Assembly: GCA_020744425.1 (NCBI GenBank)
Contig: JAGMUV010000003.1
Location: forward strand, 4,650,001 to 4,714,000
Reading direction: 5' to 3'
Source of the DNA: Dactylonectria macrodidyma
Taxonomy: Eukaryota > Ascomycota > Sordariomycetes > Hypocreales > Nectriaceae
Length of the DNA stretch: 64,000 nt
Part shown: positions 10,552 to 24,301 of the stretch, in pieces
How the letters are laid out: every line of letters begins with the position of its first letter
How positions within the stretch are numbered: the first letter of the stretch is position 1
Translations under genes and position numbers: made by a program
Notes under the pieces: model-generated
The model's database searches: none
Seen by the model: the letters and a program-made list of their open reading frames with translations, nothing else
Told to the model about the DNA's origin: nothing

Positions 10552-13500
10552 TACTATAATTATAATAAGAGGGGCCATTTTATTAATAAGTATATAATAA
10601 TTAAGAGAGCTTTTAATAAATAGAACTAAAGAGGCTATTAGAAAATAGTAACTATATAATAATTTAGTATAAAAGTTAAAAAGATTGACTTATTAGAAAA
10701 CAATTAAGTATAAAGTCTAAAGATATAATCCTTATATTAAAACTATGTTTTATACTAATCAGTCTAATTGCTTAAGGATAAGCAATCATTCTCTAAGTAT
10801 ATAATGAATATAAGATTAAAGTAAATATAGATATAGTTATAAAAGTCAGCCTAATTAGTAAAAAGCTAATATAAAAGCTAGGCCTTAAACTTATACTAGA
10901 TTAGCAAGCCTTAAAGCTAGTAGGCTTTAATAGGATTACTCATTCTATACTATAAGTATATTAAGTAATATTCTTCTTTCTTAATTACTAAGGGTTAGTA
11001 AGGAAAATAAGATATTTATTTATAAAAGCCTTATAAAACTGACTTAAAGGAATAAGTAACTTACTATTAGTAAAAAAGACTATAAGCTAAGAAGGTATTA
11101 TAATTAATATATATATAAATACATAGTATTATAAAGCAATCTTAATATAAGATCCTAACTCCTTTATAAAAGACTTTATTATAAATAGTGAAAAGGTATA
11201 TATTATATATATATATAGCGTATTAATACTAAATAAGCAGCTACTACTCACTCTTAGAAAAGAGGATAAAGAAAGGATTAATATACTATTACTTAAACTT
11301 AAGTTAGAATAAGAGATCTTTAGTAAAGCTAAAGTAAAGAAGTTATTACTCCTAGAAGGAGTAGAATACTTTATTAAACTAATAGAAAGCAAAAAGCCTC
11401 CTTTAGGAATGATATACTCTATTAATAAGAAGTAAGTAGAGATTATTTATAATTACCTTACTAAGAATATAGAGATCGGTTAAGTGAATAGCTTAATTAG
11501 TAGAGTAAGAGCTCTAGTCCTATTTATTCTTAAAAAGGATAGAAGCATTAGAATATATATTAATTATTATAAGTTAAATGCAGTTATTATTAAAAACTGT
11601 TATCTTTTATTACTAATTAGTAAATTACTTAATAAACTTATTAAAGCGAAATAGATCTTTAAAATTAATATTTATAATACTTATTATTATATTTAAATTA
11701 AAAAAGAAGACTAATAAAAGACAGTATTCTATATAAGATATAGTCATTTTAAATATATAATTATACTCTTTAGACTAATTAACGCACTTACTATCTTCTA
11801 AGTATATATTAACTAAGTACTTATTGAATTATTTAATACTTATTATATAGTATACTTAGATAATATTATAGTATACTTATAAATATAAGAATAATATATT
11901 AAGGATTTAAAAGAGGTCTTTTAAAAGTTAAAAACCTTTTAGCTCTATATAAAGTTATTAAAGTATGCCTTCTATTAAAAGGAGGTCGAATTCCTTAAGT
12001 ATATAATTACTTAAAAAGGACTAAAGATAGAGCTAAGTAAAGTATAAGCAATTACTAAGTAATAAGCACTAAAGAGTATTAAAGATATATAAGTCTTTTT
12101 AGGATTCTATAATTTCTATAGAAAGTTTATTTTAAAATACTCTTACTAAATAGTACTATTAATAGAGCTATTAAAGACTATAGAGAATAAGAAACCCTTT
12201 ATATAAGGAGAAGATTAAAATATAGCATTCTAAATACTAAGATCCGCCTTTTATTTAATAAGCATTTTCTAATACTAAGACTTAGTAAGAAGAACTAAAG
12301 TAAAGATAGATATCTTTCTAAAGGCAGTCTTAGGCATTTTAACCTAACTATATAGAGAATAATAGAGACTAGTTATATATTAGTCTTAGAAACTGATAGA
12401 TATTGAGTAATACTAGAGCATTAGCTAGTAAGAACTTCTAACTATTATTAAAAGCCTTAAGAACTAGAGTCACTACTTATTAAGACTCTCTAAGAAATTC
12501 CTCCTTTTAATAGATTATATAGCTCTTAAAGGAGTAATTAAAGCACTAGCTAAAGACCTAAGAAGCAGACTAGCTAAGTAAGTATATAGATTAACACCCT
12601 TTAACTTTAATATTAAATATAGACTAGGAAAGTATAATCTAGCTAATAGACTGTTCTATAGACCTGACTATATAAAGGGGGAGATAGTATATAATAATAT
12701 GCTCCTAACCTTAGTTAATAAGCTGAACTTTATTAAAGAGCTTCTATTAGATATTCACTAAATGATTAGTAACTTTAAAGAGTAAATAAAGGTTATAAAA
12801 GCATACATTTAAGTAGTATAAGTAAGCCTAAGAGGCCTTATAAGTTAAGTTAAATAGTAAGTACCCTTATCTTATGATTAGAATTAGTATAATAAAACTG
12901 AGGAAGATTAGATGTATATAGTATTAATCTCTATAGTTATAAGAACTAGAATAGCGAGCCGAAAGACTAATGAATATATAGAGACTGCTTAGTAAGAGCT
13001 GGCTGCTTATAGAAGCTAAGAGGACTTGTCTGAAGCTAGGGTTATTAATCCGGAGTAATATATCTTATATTTAATTATAAAGGAGCTTATAATAAGTAAA
13101 ATAGCATTTTTATTATAACTATTAATAAAGTTAGAAGAATTAGTCTAAGGATTATAAACTAATAATCATTTCTACTAATAATAATTAGCGAGGGTTTAGT
13201 AAATAGCTAGGAAGATAGGAACCTATTATTATAATAAAAACAGTACCTTATTCTATAAAAGCAGACTCATTATTCTTATAAAAGAGACCTTAAGGATAGA
13301 AATCCTTTAATGCTATTATAATAACCTAAGAACTAAGTATATAAGAAAAGCCAAGACGCTAGAATTAATTAGTAGAAAATTCTATTAGAACTAAATTAAT
13401 AAGGATATTACAGACTATATTATTAAATATAAGAAATACTATAGTGTTTTTATACTTAGATATAGGCTATATAAGAAGCTATAGTTATTACTAATATTAG

Positions 13501-14570
13501 TAAATCCCTTTTAAGAAATTTCTATAAATTTTATTATAAGGTTACTAAATAGTGCCTAAGTGAATAGTAAGTAATATAATACTATCTTAATTATAGTATA
13601 CTATATAACTAAGTATATAATCTTCATTCTATATAAAAAGACAATAACTACTATATAACTTATATAAGTATTATATAAATAAGTTAAATATAAATTTAGT
13701 ATATTAAAAAGCATTATTAATAATAAAGATAAGCTATTTATAAATTAATTCTAAGCTAACTTAATAAGAGAATAAGCAACCTATTACTAACTATTTACTA
13801 TATACTATCTATAGATAAATAAGCAGACTAAAAGAATAAACTAATTACTTAAGAAATACCTTTATATCTTTATAGAAAATACACTAAAAAGATAAATAGT
13901 ATAGCTAGTAGAAGCTAAGTTTATATATAATAATAGTTAGTATAATATAATAAGAGTCTCTCTAATATAAGCACTATATAATTACTATTTAAGAATAGTA
14001 AGCTATACTTTAGAATACTTAAAGACATAAGTATAAAGTATTACTAAATATATAGAAAATATTTAATAAATATATACTAAAGCTTAAGAGAGTTAGGCTT
14101 AAGTAATAGAAGTATAAGCAAAAGCCTATAATAAGAGATATATTAAATAAGAATACTATAAAGGATAAATTATAGGATTATTTATATATAACTTCTAATT
14201 TAAGAATAAGAAACTAGTACTTAAGTATATTAAAGTTACTATTATAAAGCGGGTTAGAAAGTAAGTATATTAAATATACTTATTATAATAATACTATTAA
14301 ATATATAATATATTCTTTATAATACTTTTAGAACTATAGCTAGAAGCTTGCTAAAGGCATAGTAATTACTTAGTAGACCTCTTAGACCTAGAAGAAGAGG
14401 AAAATGAGTAAGAAGTAAAAGAGATTATCTTAGATAAAAAGACTAAAGAAGATATATTCTACTTAATTAAATAGGCAGGTTAGCTAGTAGAATATAATAC
14501 TTAAGAACCATCCTAATACTTAGAAAATGCATAAAAAGCTATTTATTAATACTATAAATAGAAGAAATAT
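10552..14570 (+). pseudogene. Degenerate gag-pol of inner chromovirus
   Basis: Plus-strand translation shows the remains of a CCHC zinc knuckle at 10552-10593, in which the cysteine positions now read tyrosine (TGT to TAT) while the GH core remains. Reverse transcriptase motifs lie at 11500-11900 (VPLFILKKDRS, INYYKLNA and a YLDN form of the YxDD box near 11853). Integrase core follows at 13490-14100 (ISINFI-type start). A chromodomain lies at about 14420-14570 (EIILDKKTKEDIFYLIK followed by a stop at an expected Trp). Stops are dense throughout, so no product is possible. A chromodomain at the integrase C-terminus places the element among the chromoviruses, which target heterochromatin. Confidence 0.8.
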
Positions 14571-14789
14571 AATTATAAAAAATAGAATAATAAATAATTA
14601 AAGATACACTAAAAGTATACTAATAGTTTATTAAGTAATTAATATTATTTAAAATAAACTAAGTATTTAATAAGGCTAACTAATACTTAAGCTAAAGTAA
14701 TTATAAACTAGAACTATAAATCAGAACTAGAGCTATAAAACTAAAGATAATACTTAGTTATAAGACTTTTTCGCCTAATAGTTATAATA

Positions 14790-15310
14790 AGGATAAAGAG
14801 TGTTATTTATATTTACTAAGGGCATAGTGGGTAAAGAGAGAGTAGTTATAGCAGTAGCCTTAGCTTAGGCTATAATTGCCTTTGCCTTAGTATAAAGAGA
14901 TACTTTGCTTTTATTATTATAAATAAAGAAAGACTTAATAATAGAAGATAGTAAGCAAGCATAGCGTAGTTAATAAAGAGTTAGTAGCTTAATAGTAAAG
15001 AGAGTGCTAGTAGTATTATAATAAATAGGAGGAGTGCTAGAAAATAAAATAAGTGCTTTAAAAGTAGAATTCTTATAATACTTTTTAATAGCTATTTTAA
15101 TATCATTATTAAAATCTTTAGAGTACTTAACTAAAGATCCTTTAATAAGCATAGAATATATAAGCATCTCTTTAGTAACTATAAGGCGAGTGAGCGTAGA
15201 ATGAAAGGCAATAGTCTAAGTAGGCTTATAGTAGTAAAGAGGAGTAGTAGACTTAGAATACTTAGATAGCTCTTCTTTAAAGATATTAAATAATAGACCT
15301 AATTAAATAT
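14790..15310 (-). pseudogene. Possible antisense ORF relic in 3' region of inner element
   Basis: In the extra sequence between chromodomain and 3' LTR, the minus strand keeps one frame with few stops, including a 65-codon fully open part at 14970-15167 (MLIYSMLIKGSLVKYSK...) and open extensions on both sides. The surrounding RIPped DNA has stops every few codons. No motif is recognised. It may be the relic of an antisense accessory gene, known from some Gypsy elements, or chance. Confidence 0.3.
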
Positions 15311-16313
15311 ATATTAGTTTAGATATATAGAAGTAAAGAAAAAATATATAGTAAAATCAGTTTATAACTTTATAAGTTATATAAAATATAAAGCCTCTTA
15401 GTATACTAAGGAGGGATAATTACTATTTATAGAGTAAGTATTTATTAGGTTCTTAGTAAAAGTAAAGATATAGTACTAAATAGTAATAATAGCCTTTATA
15501 AATTAATAGATCCTCTAGTATCTAAGATTATTAAGAGTATTTATATTATCCTCGCCCTAATCGTACTAACTCTAGTAATAAAAGAAGTTCTAATACTATT
15601 AAATAGTAAGAATAAGTTTAATAAGAATCTAATAATATATTAAATATATAGTAAATACTTAATAAGAACTTAGAAAGACTTACTATATTATACTTCTACT
15701 TTACTACTTTATAAATAGTATACTAAGAAGATAAAGAGCTATATATATAAGCATAGTTAAAAGAATAGTATTTCTACTCTATATAATAAGAATAAAGAAC
15801 TTTATTCTTTAGTATTCTTAAAAACTAATTATTTAGAAATATATACTTAGTATTAATCTAAGATTTATATTATAATAAGACCTTTATAATAACTATAAAG
15901 AATAATATTATAGTAAATATATAGTAAATAGATATAGAATGATTAATAAGTAAGAAGAGTAAGGAGAAGAGAGAAGATAATAAAAGAGTATATATAAAGT
16001 AAGAAGAAAGGAATATAGTAAGAAGATAAGCATATAAAATTATATAAAGCTAAAGAAAGGAAAATAATAATTATAAGCAGTATAAAGAATAGAAATACTA
16101 TAAATTTAGGCAAAGTAGGGCTATATAGCTAGTAAATACTAGCCAAACGCTTAGATTAATAATAAATACTAGACCTATAATTCCCATTATTTACGCTTTA
16201 CAGCATATAGCGAATATGCACTAAACGCATAAATAAATAATGACTTTATCACCTAGACGATAGAGGCATAGGAATCACGCTTTAGGATAAGGCTTAAGAG
16301 AGAGGGAGATAAT

Positions 16314-16488
16314 TATAAGAGTTAGGGCCGATAGAGCTATAGTCTTATTAGATAAGAGGCCATGTGATATAAGCTAGACTAGCTCTTTAGTAAGGGCTAG
16401 CTAAGCACTCACTAAGTGAACACTTATATACCACCCTATACCTACCTTCAGATCTCTTATATAACACCTTAATAGACCAACCCTTATA
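16314..16488 (+). repeat. 3' LTR of inner chromovirus
   Basis: 175 bp; the first bases read TATAAGAG where the other copy has TGTAAGAG. Followed at once by TTATA (16489-16493), the second copy of the target site. Confidence 0.9.
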
Positions 16489-16493
16489 TTATA

Positions 16494-16601
16494 AGGGTAA
16501 TTATAGTAATCGCTTTATAGTTTATAGTAATTACTTATAATTAGTAAGAAATTTATAAGGGCTATATAATGCTAGGTGTCTATATTATATAGGTTATAAT
16601 A
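16494..16601 (-). repeat. LTR of outer chromovirus, remainder after nested insert
   Basis: The remaining 108 bp of the split LTR resume after the duplicated TTATA at 16489-16493. 328 + 108 = 436, exactly the length of the intact LTR at 23866-24301. The last 21 bases align with the intact LTR end with only C/T and G/A differences. Confidence 0.9.
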
Positions 16602-17299
16602 TAATATCTTCCTTTTATTAGTCCTTATTCTTAAGGCTTATAAGTTAACTATCTTAAGTTTTTCTTTAGTTTATCTAACCTTCTTTTATAATTATTTTTC
16701 TATAATACTAATAGTATATTAAAAGTAAAATTATAATCTACTATATATTATTATTATCTTTATGAATTTATTAAAGAAATAGGCTTTAAGGTTATTAAGT
16801 ATTTAAATTATACTTAATAGAATTTAAAGTGTAAAATGCTTAAAAGCATTTCTTACTATTCTAAGTGCATTTATTATAGATATTCTTATAATAGCTTAAA
16901 AGAGTCAATCTTTATATATAAGTATTTATTCTTACTTATCTGATTTTTATATTTATACTAATTAAGCAGCTTTCTATCTAATAACTAAAAAGCGCTATTT
17001 AAAGTCTAAGGAGGAATAAGTAAAAGAAGAGTTAATAGAATTATAATAGTAAATGAATGAGCATTTATCTTATTTAATATAGCTTTATTATTAATAAAAA
17101 TAGCTTTAAGAGCAAAGTATAAAGATAGTATATTAGGATCTTCATTTTCTAAATGAGCTAGATAAGGCAGAGTGCTAAAAGGCTAATGTAGTTATTAAGG
17201 TCTAGGCCTATAGTAAGGTAAATATAATTAATTAGTTTACTATATTTAATTTTAATATTACTTCTTTATCTTTTATTATTATGTATAGAATATCTTTAG

Positions 17300-20200
17300 T
17301 AAATACTATATATAAATAAGGTTTTTTAGTAATTATTATAACATTTTACTTTTAGAATAGTCTTTTTATTTTATAAAGTATATTATTTTTCTATTGATTT
17401 TCTTTATATTATAAATTTCTTTAATATAATACTCTTCTAAGTCTTTTATTACTAGTTTATAACTTTATTTATTATTAATTAGAATAGTATTTTCTATTAA
17501 TTCTAGTAATAAAATATAAAAAATTAAGTAATATTATATTTTTAAGTCTAGTCTATAGTTATTTTCTAAGATTTTCTCTAATACTTTATAGGGTCTGATA
17601 TATTTATAGTTAAGTTTTTTACTTAGTCTATTTATTAATAGGTTTTTTATTATAAGTAGGACTATGTCTCTTTTTAAAAAGGATAGTCTTTTTAGCCTTT
17701 TCTAATTATAGTATTTTTTTATTTATCCTTATATAAATTCGAGTTCAGTTTTTATTTCTTTATAGAGGTTTTTTAGTTAGTCTAATATTAGGATTGCTTT
17801 TAGGTTAATAATTCTATTATACTATTATTAGTATATATTTAATATAAATCTGAAATTAGTATAGTATAATATAAGCTTAGTGCTTTTATTAATTATAGTA
17901 TTATAACTTAGTTATACTATAAGTAACTTTTCTATTTAATTATTTTATTTATAATTAATATAGTATTATAAGTATTATTTAAGTATTTAATTTATATATT
18001 CTATTTATTTATTAACTTATAGTCTGAATACTATTATAAGCTAGTAGTTTAATTCTAATTAGGCTATTAAAGCTTATTAAAACTTAAATATAAATAGGGG
18101 TCTTCTATTACTTAGGATCTTTATTAATAAGCTATATATACTAATAATATTCTATAAGAATAGGTAAGTAAACTGCTCAGTATCTATTAACTCTTAGTAT
18201 AGTATAAAATAAGAAAATTTTATAAATCTGTTTATAATAATAAGAATGCTATTATAGATAGTGCTATTTGTAGAGTCTTCTAATAAGGGTAATTTTATAA
18301 TAAAATCTATTATAATAGAGTCCTATAATTACTTAATAACTAGTAGGGGTTATAATTCTTTATATAGTTTATAGTATTATGCCTTAGTTTTATTATATAG
18401 TTTATAGGATTTAATAACTTCTATAACTATTCTCTTTATACTAGGAAATATATATACTATTTTAATTTATTTAATAGTCTTATTAATTCTTAAGTATTTA
18501 TATAAGGAGTGGTTATAAATGTCCTATACTAAATATTCTTATAGTTCTAAAAGGACTTATAACCTTTATAGTCTAAGTTATAATTTAAGAATTAAGTAAA
18601 GTACTCTTATTACTCTATCTATTTTATATATCTAATTATATTCTTTTATTTATTTATAAAGTGTTTTTTAAAATACTATTATTATAATTTAGACTATTTT
18701 ATTAAGTTTATTAGCTTATTTAAGTTTTTTCTATATCTTATTAGGTTTATAATCTTAATAGTCAATTATCTTTTAATATTCTTTTATATATTATTTAATA
18801 AGATCTTATAAGTATTAATTGCATTATCTTATATAAGTAATATATGCTTTTATAAAGTTATTATAAAAGTACTAATAGAGTTTCTTAATTAGAATCTAAG
18901 GGTTCTTATAATAATTACCTTAGTAAAAGTAAGTAATTACTTAAGGTCCTTAGAATCCGGTTAAGGCTACTTTTCCTTTTTATTATAGTAATTTCCTTAA
19001 GGCTGGATATTTATTATATATCTATTATTCAAAGCTTTATTCTAGCTTCTATAGTCATTTTAATAAGTTATTAAATAACTATAACTCACTTATAGCTATA
19101 ATGTATTTTTATTTAAAGTGTCTTTTAAGGGTATAAGCTAATATTTACTTATTGGCTTTTAGTATATTAATCTTAAAGTTAGGTTATTAACTTATTATAT
19201 TAGCTCTTCTATTTTCTAAGCCTTTTTTATAAATAATAATATAATTAAATTCTAATAGATATTCTATATAGTAAAGTTATTTTCTACTAAGTTCTTATAT
19301 AGTTATAAAGTATAATATATTCTTATAGTTTATATATATAGTAACTTAGTATTTATTACTTAAGAAATAGTATTAAAATTCTTTAAAAGAGTTAACTATT
19401 ATTAAGAATTCTTTATTATAAATAGGGTAGTTAAGTTTAGCTCTCTTTAGTATATATAAGTAGAATGTAATTAAGTATAGGTTTCCTTTATTATTCTATT
19501 ATCTAATTTAGGCTTTTAAAGCAAAGTTAGAAGTATTAGTTTCTAATTCAATTAATTATCTTAAGTCAAAAGTTATTAAAACGGGTTTACTAAAGATAGC
19601 TTATTTTAAATTATTAAAGGCTTTTTAAGCTTTAGCATTTTATTTAAAGTTTATATCTTTCTTTATAAGTTCTATTAAGGGTTTTATAATTTTACTAAAT
19701 TTATAAATAAACCTTCTATAATAATTAGTAAATTTTAAGAAGCTCTATACTTCTTTAACATTTTTATCCGGTTTTAGCTAATCTTTAATAGCTTTGATTT
19801 TCTTTTTATCTATTTAGATCTTATTTAATTAAATAATATATCTAAGGAAGTCTACTTCTTATATATAAAACTTACTTTTTATTAGTTTTATAAGTAGTTT
19901 TATATCTTATAGTTTTTATAGAATTATATATATATACTTTATATATTCTTCTTCTATCTTTAAGAAGATTAGGATATTATTAAAGTAGTATATAATAAAG
20001 ATATTAAAGTATTCTTTTAGAATATTAGTAATTATTTATTAGAATATTATTAGTATATTTATAAGTCTAAAGAGTATTACTAAATATTTAAATAGTTTAA
20101 ATTTAGTTTTAAATATAGTCTTTTATTTATTTCTAGGCTTTATATAGACTAAGTTATAAGCATTTTTTAAGTTAAGTACTATAAACCACTTTTTATTATA

Positions 20201-20370
20201 AAGGCAATCCTTTAATTTAGTAATTAAAAGTAATAACATTCAGTCCTTTAGTATAATATTATTTAGCTATTAGTAGTTTATAATTAATTAGAGTTTTCTA
20301 TTCTTCTTTAGAATGAATATAACTGGGTATTTTATAGAGGATTTTAAGATTTTAATATATCCCTTTTTTA
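17300..20370 (-). pseudogene. Degenerate gag-pol (RT, RNase H, integrase, chromodomain) of outer element
   Basis: Minus-strand translation, with very many stops, gives the order expected for a Ty3/Gypsy chromovirus. A reverse transcriptase region lies near 19960-20360, with VIFILKK-type and LNLKNAYN-type motifs and a degraded YxDD box as YFNN near 19965-19995. RNase H-like sequence lies near 19200-19700. Integrase follows, ending near 17600 with a KKLNYKYIRPYKV segment (GPY/F-type C-terminus). A chromodomain-like segment (NRKIIYFIK then a stop in place of Trp) sits near 17310-17400. Many stops fall where tryptophan or glutamine codons are expected, which is the RIP pattern. Boundaries are approximate. 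The gag region should lie at about 20.6-23.8 kb but was not resolved. Confidence 0.75.
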
Positions 20371-23300
20371 ATATATTTTTAAAGTATTCTTTTAGTATTT
20401 ATAACTATATATTATTAAGGTTATAGAGTTTAAAGAATTTAAATAAAGTTCTATCTTTTAATACTATTTTATAATCCTATTTATTATATTTAAATAAACC
20501 TATTTTTAATTCTTTAGTAAATAGTTTTTTATAAATATAATAAGTAAGTAGTATATTTTTTAGCCTTTTATTTACTTCTTATTATTTCTTTATTTTTATA
20601 AAGTCTTTATTAAGCTTTATTAATTAGCTTTATATAAAGGTAATAGTATAATATATCTTACTATTTTAGGCTTTATAGTGTTTATATTTTATACTTTAAA
20701 GTAAGAAAGTTTCTATTATTTCTTTTACTAATACTTTATTAATACTATTATTAGTTAAAGTTTAAGATCTTATATTATTATTTAAATCTAATTCTTAAGA
20801 AGAGTAATTATTAATATTATTAAAGTTTACTTAGCCAGTCTTTTAGTTTATTATTAAGTTAACTTATTTTAACTATAAGTACTTTAAAACTAAAGTATAG
20901 TATATAATAAGTATTATATTAAATAAGATTCTTTTATTTTATCTTTCTATAAAAACCTTAAGATAATTAAGCTCTTTAATTATTCTTTTATTATTATAGT
21001 TAAAAGGAGTTCTTTTAAGATTATATACTTTATATAGATTTGCTTTATCTTTTTATAGGAGTTTTAATATATTTATTATTATAGAGTAGATATAATTAAA
21101 TTCTATATTACTATTTATTAAAGCAGGTAGCTAGTTTCTCTTAATTTATATTTATATTTCTAAGTATTGTTTTATTAATTATGCACTTTTAGTTATATAT
21201 AAAGCTCTTATTTTAAGGGGTTTTACTTTCTCTAGCTCTATGCCTATTTATTGCTTTATTATAAATAGTATTAGGAGTTTTTTATACTCTCTATTATTCT
21301 ATCTTATAAAGGTTAGAATATCTATCTTTAGTTATATTTATATTATATATTAACCTTATTATATATATATATTTAGTACTTAGATTATTAATAGTTTATA
21401 AGTTTTATATTAGGCTTTTAATAGTTAGTTAAGTAATCCTTATTATATTCTATTAATTAAGTAATACTAAGGTATTTATACTATTTCTATATATAATAAT
21501 CTTCTATTTCTTCCTTTTTATAAAGAGTTATAATAAGTTATTTATTTACTTAAATTAAGAAGTAATCTTATTATAGCTTATTTTTAAAGTATATAATGCA
21601 TTCATAGTATATATATAATACTTATAAGATTTTATTATATTTTTAGTATATTTAATATATATAGGGTTTATCTCTTTATAATTTTCATTCTTTTAAGTTT
21701 TATAGGTTTATTCTACTCTATTAATATAAGGCTTGGATATAGATATTAGCTTCTTCTATAGGATCTTATTATTCTTTAGTGAATTGTTCGATTTAAATTT
21801 CTTCTATTATATATACTAATACATCTTATTCTTCTAAAGTAATACTTTGAAGTTTATTATCTAATTCTAGGTATTTATTTACTAATATAAGGATATCCTT
21901 ATCTTTAATATTATACCTAGCCTCCTTAGCTTAGTATATATCTTATCCTGCGCTAACCTATAGTCAGGGGGCAGGCTGTTGCGTAATGTAGCTATGTGTC
22001 GCGCTACTATCCATTATAGTAGGTTGCCTCTTGCTGGTCTATTAATAGTTAGGCTGTCAGTCTGGGATATTGAATTCGTTAAAATCCTCTATTTATATTA
22101 GTAGTTCTCTGAGTTATCAGACTATAGCGATAGTATGCACTCCGTTAGGTCGGGGTACGATGGTTAGGTAACTTAGGACCTAGTTCGTAGGGATTGGGTT
22201 CTATTTTTTAGCTACTATTTCCTAGGTTCTTTCGTCCTATTCCCTTCTCTTTTCTGCTTTGCGTTAGTGCGCTGCTTCTTACTTTATTCATAGCCATCAT
22301 TTATATACTTTAAGGTCGTCTTTTTCTTTTTCTATTCATTAACTCCATTTACTACGCTTTTTCTTACATTTATTATCTTATATCTATTTATCTATAGGGT
22401 TAGTTCTATTAATCAGCCTTCCCTAAGATATATCTTTATATTTTAAGTCTGCTATTTAATCTTAGAATAGTCCTGCTTTACTAAAGTGTCTATTGTAATT
22501 ACTTTAGGTTATATTAATAGATTAAATAGAGAGGTTATCTCCTTTTTTAACTAAATTAATACTATAAGTAAGTATAGTAATAGGCTTAAATGGTTTTTTC
22601 TCTTTCTTAGGTTTCTTATAGTTATATAAAAAGTATTCTAGCTTATTATAGTTATAGTAATTAAATGTCTTTTTTCCCTATAGGGGTTGCTATTATATTA
22701 CTCTAAGTTCTATAAGTCTTACTATAGTACTATAAGAAGTATTAAAGGTTTATAGTTTCCTCTAATTAGTATAGTTCTTTTTTTTCTAATTACTATTATT
22801 ATTACTACTAATATTTCGCTTTTCTATTTATTATTTAAATAGTCAGTTATTAATTATAATAGTAAGTTTAATATACTAAGCAAAGTCTATAAGTAGATCT
22901 ATATTCTTAATAAGTTTATCCTTAATATTATCCTTTAGGTTTTAATAAAACTTATTAATAAGGTTTTTATTTAACTAATTAAGTTTTATTATAATATATT
23001 AGAACTTTAAAAGGTATTTAAATACTGCTTTTATTTATTTAAGTTTTCTAATAGTATTAAGTATATTATATTTCTTATCCTATTTACTATAGTTATTAAT
23101 TAGTAATTACTTATATTTATTAAAGCTATTAAATATTATAGTTATTTTAGGCTTTTACTAACTTAAGACCTAAGTTATAAAGTCTTTTAGAATTGACTTA
23201 TAGTTTTAAGCTGCTTTGCCTTTTAATCTCTTTATAGTATATTATACTTTAAGTAGGTTGCTTATAAATAGTAATAAGTAGTATATATAGTAAGACTTAA

Positions 23301-23865
23301 GGCTAGTAAGGTATTCTTATAGCTTCTTTAGGTTTTTATTAAACTTAAGTAGTTATTTAGGCTTAATAGTTTCTCTTATATTATAAATATATATTATTAT
23401 AATAAGCTATTTATATCCTATAAGTTAAGCTACTTATTATTCTTAATTATTCTTAGTTTATACTAATTTAATAATAAGTTTAATAATCTTTTATTCTATA
23501 GCTATAATAATTGCATTTAGAGTAAGGTTATTTAATAAGGCCTAGAGTTATATATATAATTACTTAAAGCATTCTTTATTCTAATAATACTCTTCTTTTT
23601 ATATAGCATTAGTATACATTCTTAGAACTAAGAGCTTAGTAAGTCTTATAGAAAGTCATTCATTCTTTACGCAAAGCTCTCTAAGTTCTTTTTCATACTT
23701 ATTATTAGAGGCTTCTATATATTTATTACTATTTCTATCCTTAGGGAGTGCTAGAGCCTTTCCCTTAAATAAGAGCATACTATTAGAAAGTATAGTAAGT
23801 ACTATTATAATTCATTAGATATTACTTAATATATAAAGTAACTATCTAAATAAGAGCTATTAATA

Positions 23866-24301
23866 TATAATAGTTATATTCTTAGGCTAGGTTATATAGA
23901 GTATAGGATAGCTTAGAAAGGGTTCCTAAAGGATAGACCAGGGTCTATATTAGTAGAATAGTTAAGTCATACTTATTAAGTAGTAATCATAGTATTATAT
24001 TAAGTAATAGTTAATATATAATAATATATAGTAATTAGAGTAGATTAAAGTAATTAAGTTATATTAATAGCTAAAGAGCTAGTATTCTAATAATAGCTAG
24101 TTCTTTAGGTTTATATACTATATAGTATAAGGTTTAATTACCTTTATTATAGGGGTGATTGTAATAATTGTAGAAGTGATTATAGTAATTATAGAGGTGA
24201 TTATAGTAATCGCTCTATAGTTTATAGTGATTACTTATGATTAGTAAGAAATTTGTAGGGGCTGCGTGATGTCAGGCGTCTATGTTGCACGGGTCGTGAC
24301 A
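23866..24301 (-). repeat. Intact LTR of outer chromovirus
   Basis: 436 bp, and the 5' LTR with respect to the element's minus-strand coding direction. Its outer ~100 bases (24200-24301) are of near-normal composition and its inner end is strongly RIPped, so mutation falls off toward the element edge. Confidence 0.9.

Larger units (their letters stand above)
9124..16488 (+). mobile_element. Inner Ty3/Gypsy chromovirus nested in an LTR, RIPped
   Basis: A second LTR retrotransposon of 7,365 bp inserted into the left LTR of the outer element. LTRs are 175 bp (9124-9298 and 16314-16488), and TTATA is perfectly duplicated at 9119-9123 and 16489-16493. Coding direction is plus: gag zinc knuckle near 10552, reverse transcriptase near 11500-11900, integrase near 13490-14100, chromodomain near 14420-14570. 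All frames are broken by stops and the body is highly AT-rich. About 1.7 kb of extra sequence lies between the chromodomain and the 3' LTR. Confidence 0.9.
8796..24301 (-). mobile_element. Outer Ty3/Gypsy chromovirus, RIPped, with nested insert
   Basis: LTR retrotransposon in the Fot1-like element. LTRs are 436 bp each: 23866-24301, and 8796-9123 continued at 16494-16601 after the nested insert. Ends are TG...CA in the least mutated copy, and LTR differences are almost all C/T or G/A. The internal 7.26 kb (16602-23865) reads as pol on minus (reverse transcriptase, RNase H, integrase, chromodomain), but stop codons occur every few residues. The element is very AT-rich with TA steps throughout, as RIP produces. 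The expected 5-bp target duplication is imperfect: reading minus, GGTGC stands before the element and GGTAG after it. Confidence 0.88.

Noticed and set aside
8820..24200. AT-rich block as centromere or mitochondrial DNA
   Set aside because: It resolves completely into two LTR retrotransposons with matching LTRs, so RIP explains the composition.
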